Origin: Crotalaria pallida
Taxonomy: Eukaryota; Streptophyta; Magnoliopsida; Fabales; Fabaceae
Length of the DNA stretch: 64,000 nucleotides
Reading direction: 5' to 3'
Assembly (NCBI GenBank): GCA_037953625.1
Contig: CM075656.1
Span: 67,165,001 to 67,229,000, forward strand
In this document: positions 57,668-64,000 of the stretch, in pieces
How the letters are laid out: each line of letters begins with the position of its first letter
Numbering within the stretch: the stretch's first letter is position 1
Notes under the pieces: model-generated
What the model saw: the letters and a program-made list of their open reading frames with translations, nothing else
Told to the model about the DNA's origin: nothing
The model's database searches: none
Position numbers and translations under genes: made by a program

Positions 57668-57940
57668 CTTTACAAGAAAGGAGGGGATGTATGCATTGTA
57701 TTTTCTCAATCAAGGAGGCATACGCTCATATGATATACCCACATATCTTGTTATGGATTGGAGGATGATGTGGCAATCAAAAATTCCGAAAAGTCATAAA
57801 TTTCATATATGGAAAATGGGTCATGATAATTAAACTCCTTACAAATGAAAGGAAAAGCAAGTGGGGACTTGGACATCCCTTTTGCCCATACCGCGTGTGG
57901 ATACTCTACAAACTACTTTACATGTGACGAGAGACTGTAA
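57668..57940 (+). pseudogene. LINE zf-RVT fragment, copy D
   Basis: Degenerate copy. A short deletion removes the YEL codons (GGCATACGCTCATATG), as also in C2 and E. Confidence 0.5.
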
Positions 57941-58929
57941 TCGTTGAACATTTGGCTATTAATTTTGTCTCTATAATTATTTTGGATAAGTTATTAGTTG
58001 AACGTTTGACTATTAATTTTTCACTTTTTATAAAAGTATATGTCACGATGAACATTTATGGTTAAAATTTTTTATTAAAAATTTTTCTTTAATTTCGATT
58101 TCGGTATATTTCTTGAGACTTGATTCCATTTATTTTCTTTGGAATTTATTCGTAAAAATTTATTGATCACTTATTCTTAGTTCTAAAAATCTGCATCATA
58201 AAGGTAAGTTCTTTACGGATTTATTGAAAAATAAAGAGTAAGTGCATATGAAGGATTTAGCATGTCATATAAAGAGCAAAAAAGGAATATACTCCCTCCG
58301 GTTTAGAATATAAACACAAAAAAACTAAATTCACGCTTATTAAGGATATTAGTTGATTGTATTTAATTTTAACAAATTTATCAAAAATAGAGGTATTTTA
58401 GAAAAGTAGTAATGGGAATGAAGCAAAAATTAAATGAGATAAAAATTTTCTTGGTATGTTTTTGAAAAGTAGCATTGTAAATGAAGCAAAACTTAATAAG
58501 GTTAATTACTTTTATATTTTAAACCAAAGGAATTATATGCATATTTTTTCTTATATTTAAAACTAGAGGGTTATGAAGATCCGATACTTAGTACGACACA
58601 GATACGGGGATAAGTGAACTTTTGAAAATTCAAGATACTACACGGTATATGATACGTTGAAACAAATTTATATTTATATATATAATAAAAATTTAAAAGA
58701 GAGATTCTGCATTATATATTTTCATTCACATTGTCATTCGTTCAAAATGACATTAATACAAAACTATAATGATCGCAATTTAAAGGACATAAAAATGGGC
58801 CGGGTTATTTATTTTATTAAAAATACTAATTAAAAATTTACTTTTAGAAAAATTCAAAATAAAGTCAAGCAAGTATCTGGGGAATATCAAAAAGTATCAG
58901 GGAGTATCAAGAAGTATCTAAAAAGTATC

Positions 58930-59160
58930 CTAAAAGTATATATTTTTAGTAAAATAATTAAAGTTAAATAAAAATAATCGGATACTTTTTGGACACATAT
59001 CAGGAAGTATCGCATATCGGTATTGGACCCGGATACTTTTCCAATTTTGGAGTTTCTGGGATTCATAGCCGGAGGGTGTATATATTTTCCCACTCTCATA
59101 CAATGTAAGAGATTCACACAATAGTTTTCGGTACTCATCTATGCTAGAGGGCACATTCAT
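58930..59160 (-). other. Conserved unidentified ORF, copy E
   Basis: Differs from copy D by essentially one residue. No family recognised. Confidence 0.35.
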
Positions 59161-60000
59161 GACTGTGAGTATTTTGGTGACCCTCTAGAGTTTGATAACT
59201 TTGGAAACTACATGCTTCAAAACTTGTAGACAAAATCGTGGTATTAGTTTTCTCGTACTTCTTGTTTATTTGATTGAACCCTTCAATGATATGAAGTGAA
59301 CCTAATAAGATGATATTTATTCACCAAAACCATCGATTGAACAAGAAGTACAAGAGAACAACAAAACACGAATATGAATTCAAGTTTAGTGGCATGTGGT
59401 TTTCCATATCGCAAACTCTAGATGGGCATCAAATTGCTCACAGGTGTGAGCATGTCCTCATAACCCTTCAACGATTTTCAAGCGAACTTAGACAATGATT
59501 CATTCATCAAAATGTTATGAATGAGACGAGGAGCAGGTACAATAAACTTTGCATGTGATGTGTGATTATGTGTAACTTTTCTTTATCATTGTATTCCATA
59601 AATCCTAATATATAGCACATACATTCGGAAAACATTATGTCACATCATTATTCCATTATTCGTTTATGTAGATTTTCAATTAATGAAATTTACCAATTAC
59701 TAATATGAAAAAAATTCCTGTGACAGGAAACTCCAATTGATTGTCAATAAGAAATTGAGGCTGACCAGCAGCTCTACAATTCCTAATAGAGCAGTTTTAC
59801 TTGGGGCGGAAATGCCAAAGATGAAGAAGATCCCAATCTTTAACTTCTTTGTAATGCACATAGTTTTTAGTCAGGGACAAGTTATGTGCACAATTTAGAG
59901 AAAAAATAATGATATAAATATGTACTAAAAAAATCGTATAATAAATCATGTAATGAACCACCTTGTGTTCAATCAACTTACAGTCAACATAACAAGAATA

Positions 60001-60375
60001 ATGGCAACGAGATTCCAATTCACAATCAAATGGTTTTCTTTAATTTTTCTGTTTCACCTTCACCCTTATTCATTTCATACTGAAATTTTCTTCATCTGTA
60101 TGTGGTTCATCCAGAGCTACAACTACTGTCTAGTTCTGTAAAAAATGGGCTTTACAAAACAAAGTTCTTCACCCAAATACTTTATAACTTCAATTATAAT
60201 CCATTGAGCTATCAAACTTTTCAACAGAGATATCTTATCAATGATACATATTGGGGTGGTGTCAAGAAGAAGGCTTCGATCTTTGTATACACAGGAAATG
60301 AGGGTGACATTGAATAGTTCACACAGAACACAGGCTTTATGTCTGAAATGACACCTTATTGTAAAATATTTAATT
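60001..60375 (+). pseudogene. Pro-X carboxypeptidase-like exon 1 fragment, copy E
   Basis: Signal frame from 60001. The mature frame from 60102 is open through YLINDTYWGGVKKKASIFVY and TGNEGDIE, then stops at TAG (60315-60317), where copy C1 has a Trp codon. The two parts are in different frames. Confidence 0.8.
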
Positions 60376-61682
60376 TTTTATTATCTTTTTGAGTTAAGAC
60401 ATTGATGTCTTATGTTATGTTACGTTGCATATATATTTCAAATGTTTTTGTAATCACTCTCCTCCTCCTCAAATGATTTCTTGCGATTTAATTACTAATT
60501 TTTTTCATAATATTACTTTTAAATTCAAATATTTGTAAACATAAAAAATTCATTTTAACTCGTATGTAAAACTTTCGAGGCATTTCACAAGCAAACGAGT
60601 TGAAATATGCTTGGTTCGAGTTTAGTTTGTTTATTTGTTGCACTCAATTTCAAGTTTAAGTTTGATACATTTGGATCACGAGTCAAGTTTATGAGCAACT
60701 TAAAATCTTAGGGAATTTCGAGTTGCTGATTTATTTTCAACCTAAAAAAAAGAAAAAGAAGAGAAAAATAACCGATGAAACGATGTACAAGAGAAAAAAT
60801 TTAAAAAAATATAGAACAAAAAGTTATAAAAATATAAGATTTACACAATCCTTTGATCCATATTCATAAATGAAGGTCTATAAATGGGGAAATTGATCGA
60901 GAAAAAAGTAGTTTTCCTTTTTATTTTATTTTCACATGAAGTTTCATCAGCGAGTTATTGAGCTTAGCGGAGAGATGTTTCATGCCCTTTTCCAACAAAA
61001 ACTCATTTGTTTCTGTTACATACTAAAATTTTGAAAAGTAAAAAAAATAAATCTTTTTTTAATCTATTATTTACCAAATCAACCAATTATCAAATGTATA
61101 ATTTAACCATGTTTCTTTGATTATTAACCAATCATAAAATATTGGGTACAGTTTCATCTTTTTTATTTAAAGTTTTATTTTTAATTTGAGACACATTTTT
61201 TCATGTTTTTACTAATTTTATGGTATAGATTGAGTAAAAGCCCTACCCAAAAATATCCCTAAACTTAAAGCCTCAAATGCAACCTTCTTCAGCTAATATA
61301 ATACATAATTTTGATTTTGATTTCCCTATCCTTCGAGGGGTACAAGCCAACATCTGTCGAGAAAAAAAAATTATTTCATGTTTCTTGTTTCGAATAAGTT
61401 AATGGTAAAATTATGTTTTAGGATTCATGTGTAGTTTTTATAGTTAACTCAGATTTTGTTTATGAACGAGTGCATGAGGTATATTATTTTATTATGAACA
61501 TATATAACTTTTACCTTGAAATGTATCAAATGTAATTATATTATAGCTATTAATGTTATATACGTAGTTTAAAACATTTTAAGAAATAATATAGGAAAGG
61601 AAAAGCATCAAAAGAAAAGTTGCTAACAAGGCTAGAAAATTAAAAGAATTAAAAACGTTGCGATGAATAGAAAAAAAAAGTT

Positions 61683-61960
61683 CCTTTACAAGAAAGGAGG
61701 GGATGTATGCATTGTATTTTCTCAATCAAGGAGGCATACGCTCATATGATATACCCACATATCTTGTTATGGATTGGAGGATGATGTGGCAATCAAAAAT
61801 TCCGAAAAGTCATAAATTTCATATATGGAAAATGGGTCATGATAATTAAACTCCTTACAAATGAAAGGAAAAGCAAGTGGGGACTTGGACATCCCTTTTG
61901 CCCATACCGCGTGTGGATACTCTACAAACTACTTTACATGTGACGATAGACTGTAATCGT
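61683..61960 (+). pseudogene. LINE zf-RVT fragment, copy E
   Basis: Same deletions as copy D. Non-functional. Confidence 0.5.
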
Positions 61961-62294
61961 TGAACATTTGACTATTAATTTTGTCTCTATAATTATTTTG
62001 GATAAGTTATTAGTTGAACGTTTGGCTATTAATTTTTCACTTTTCATAAAAGTATATGCCACGATGAACATTTATGGTTAAAATTTTTTATTTAATTCCG
62101 ATTTCGGTTTATTTCTTGAGACTTGATTCCATTTATTTTCTTTGGAATTTATTCGTAAAAACTTATTGATCACTTATTCTTAGTTCTAAAGATCTGCATC
62201 ATAAAGGTAAGTTCTTTACGGATTTATTGAAAAATAAAGAGTAAGTGCATATGAAGGATTTAGCATGTCATATAAAGAGCCAAAAAGGAATATA

Positions 62295-63593
62295 CTCCCT
62301 CCGGTTTAGAATATAAACACAAAAAAACTAAATTCACGCTTATTAAGGATATTAGTTGATTGTATTTAATTTTAACAAATTTATCAAAAATAGAGGTATT
62401 TTAGAAAAGTACTAATGGGAATGAAGCAAAAATTAAATGAGATAACAATTTTCTAGGTATGTTTTAGAAAAGTAGCATTGTAAATGAAGCAAAACTTAAT
62501 AAGGTTAATTACTTTTATATTTTAAACCAAAGGAATTATATGTATATTTTTTTTATATTTAAAACTAGACGGCTATGAAGACCCGATACTTAGTACGACA
62601 CAGATACGGGGATAAGTGAACTTTTGAAAATTCAAGATACTACACGGTATATGATACGTTGAAACAAATTTATATTTATATATATAATAAAAATTTAAAA
62701 GAGAGATTCTGCATTATATATTTTCATTCACATTGTCATTCGTTCAAAATGACATTAATACAAAACTATAATGATCGCAATTTAAAGGACATAAAAAAGG
62801 GCCAGGTTATTTATTTTATTAAAAATACTAATTAAAAATTTACTTTTAGAAAAATTCAAAATAAAGTCAAGCAAGTATCTGGGGAATATAAAAAAGTATC
62901 AGGGAGTATCAAGAAGTATCTAAAAAGTATCCTAAAAGTATATATTTTTAGTAAGATAATTAAAGTTAAATAAAAATAATCGGATACTTTTTGGACACAT
63001 ATCAGGAAGTATCGCATATCGGTATTGGACCCGGATACTTTTCCAATTTTGGAGTGTCTGGGATTCATAGCCGGAGGGTGTATATATTTTCCCACTCTCA
63101 TACAATGTAAGGGATTCACACAATAGTTTTCGGTACTCATCTATGCTAGAGGGCATATTCATGTCTGTGAGTATTTTGGTGACTCTCTAGAGTTTGATAA
63201 CTTTGGAAACTACATGTTTCAAAACTTGTAGACAAAATCGTGGTATTAGTTTTCTCGTACTTCTTGTTTATTTAATTGAACCCTTCAATGATATGAAGTG
63301 AACCTAATAAGATGATATTTATTCACTAAAAGCATCGATTGAACAAGAAGTACAAGAGAACAACCAAACACGAATATGAATTCAAGTTTAGTGGCAAGTG
63401 ATTTTCCATATCGCAAACTCTAGATGGGCATCAAATTGCTCACAGGTGTGAGCATGTCCTCATAACCCTTCAACGATTTTCAAGCGAACTTAGACAATAA
63501 TTCATTCATGAAAATGTTATGAATGAGACGAGGAGCAGGTACAATAAACTTTGCATGTGATGTGTTATTATGTGTAACTTTTCTTTATCATTG
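62295..63593 (+). repeat. Tandem-unit copy F, truncated by another insertion
   Basis: MITE (62295-62536), GTATC-rich block and minus-strand ORF (62932-63162) are present. Homology stops at TTTATCATTG, about 400 bp before the carboxypeptidase exon would start. Confidence 0.88.
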
Positions 63594-64000
63594 TGTAGTG
63601 TCCCGGTATTGACACCACGATGTGTGTTTGGGGTTGTTGCAGCTGACGAGGGTGACCCCGGTCCTACGTACCCCCAGTGATAAGGGGATCAAGCCACATG
63701 TAGTTCTTAAGAGTAGGGATGAGAGAACATACCTTAGCCCCTATAGCATGGCGATACTTATAGGGGAAGTTGTGTTGTGGTGCCTTATGGGCCTGTTCGG
63801 CCCAGTAGGGCTGACGTGGCTCTTAGAGGATAAGAAGGATGAGTTATTCACCCTTATCTTGTACTAGAGAGCTCATGCTCATCCTATAGCGGTAGGATTT
63901 ATTATTGGTTAACCCTACAAGCCCCCCAAGCTCGTATAGGCTCGAAGAGCCTATGCTGAGCTTTTGAGAGTTGGTGGTGACATAAAACATTGTTTGCGGC
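63594..64000. mobile_element. Edge of an unidentified inserted element, probably an LTR
   Basis: The unit sequence TTTATCATTG|TATTCC is broken by TGTAGTGTCCCGGTATTGAC and more GC-rich DNA that continues past the window. A TG start at an insertion junction is compatible with an LTR, but the other end is not visible. The ORF at 63622-63867 has no recognisable domain. Confidence 0.45.

Larger units (their letters stand above)
54286..58291 (+). repeat. Tandem-unit copy D, complete (4006 bp)
   Basis: Complete reference unit. In order: Stowaway-like MITE (54286-54527), GTATC-rich block (54865-54935), minus-strand ORF (54924-55154), carboxypeptidase exon (55995-56370), AT-rich middle, and zf-RVT fragment (57668-57940). 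It is nearly identical to copy E. Confidence 0.9.
58292..62294 (+). repeat. Tandem-unit copy E, complete (4003 bp)
   Basis: Same order of parts as copy D with few differences, so the D/E duplication is recent. MITE 58292-58533, minus-strand ORF 58930-59160, carboxypeptidase exon 60001-60375, zf-RVT fragment 61683-61960. Confidence 0.9.

Overview
This is plant nuclear DNA, most likely from a legume. Evidence: split genes with GT/AG introns, a pentatricopeptide-repeat (PPR) gene, and LTR retrotransposons primed by initiator-methionine tRNA. The LTRs carry dense TAATCGATTA palindromes and CGCCCAGGCG-type motifs that I associate with Phaseoleae legumes. The species cannot be fixed from the sequence alone; legume is an inference.

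Only the first ~8.3 kb is ordinary gene space. It holds an intron-less E-class PPR gene (478-2286, minus) and a three-exon coiled-coil (USO1-like) gene (4170-7958, minus) whose splice sites can be read directly. Small inverted-repeat elements lie around them, and a probable SINE sits at 9380-9668.

From ~9.7 kb to the end, the window is a tandem array of a ~4.0-kb unit that younger retroelements have broken apart. Each full unit carries a 242-bp Stowaway-like MITE, a decayed first exon of a lysosomal Pro-X carboxypeptidase-like gene, an unidentified conserved minus-strand ORF, and a LINE-type zf-RVT fragment. Copies or parts lie at 9676-11446, 25894-27418, 39580-43515, 43516-44808 plus 53745-54285, 54286-58291, 58292-62294 and 62295-63593.

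Insertions into the array are: (i) a truncated gag-only Copia remnant (11447-~14470); (ii) a complete gag-only Copia element (14516-20369, target duplication ACTCT); (iii) two Gypsy-type 3' ends arranged head to head (~14470-14515 with 20370-21227, and 22629-25893); (iv) a truncated L1 LINE inside the MITE, itself hit by a decayed full-length Copia element (27858-39574, duplication GGAAC) whose 5' LTR contains a Gypsy solo LTR (35161-38234, duplication TATCA); (v) a gag-only element with ~3.1-kb LTRs (44809-53744, duplication TTATG). Another element begins at ~63594 and runs off the window.

Only the two genes on the left look functional. Every retroelement reading frame seen has stops or frameshifts. 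The most unusual points are two independent gag-only retrotransposons, one Copia and one Gypsy-like; a reiterated copy of the LTR/primer-site junction inside one of them; and the chimeric tandem unit.
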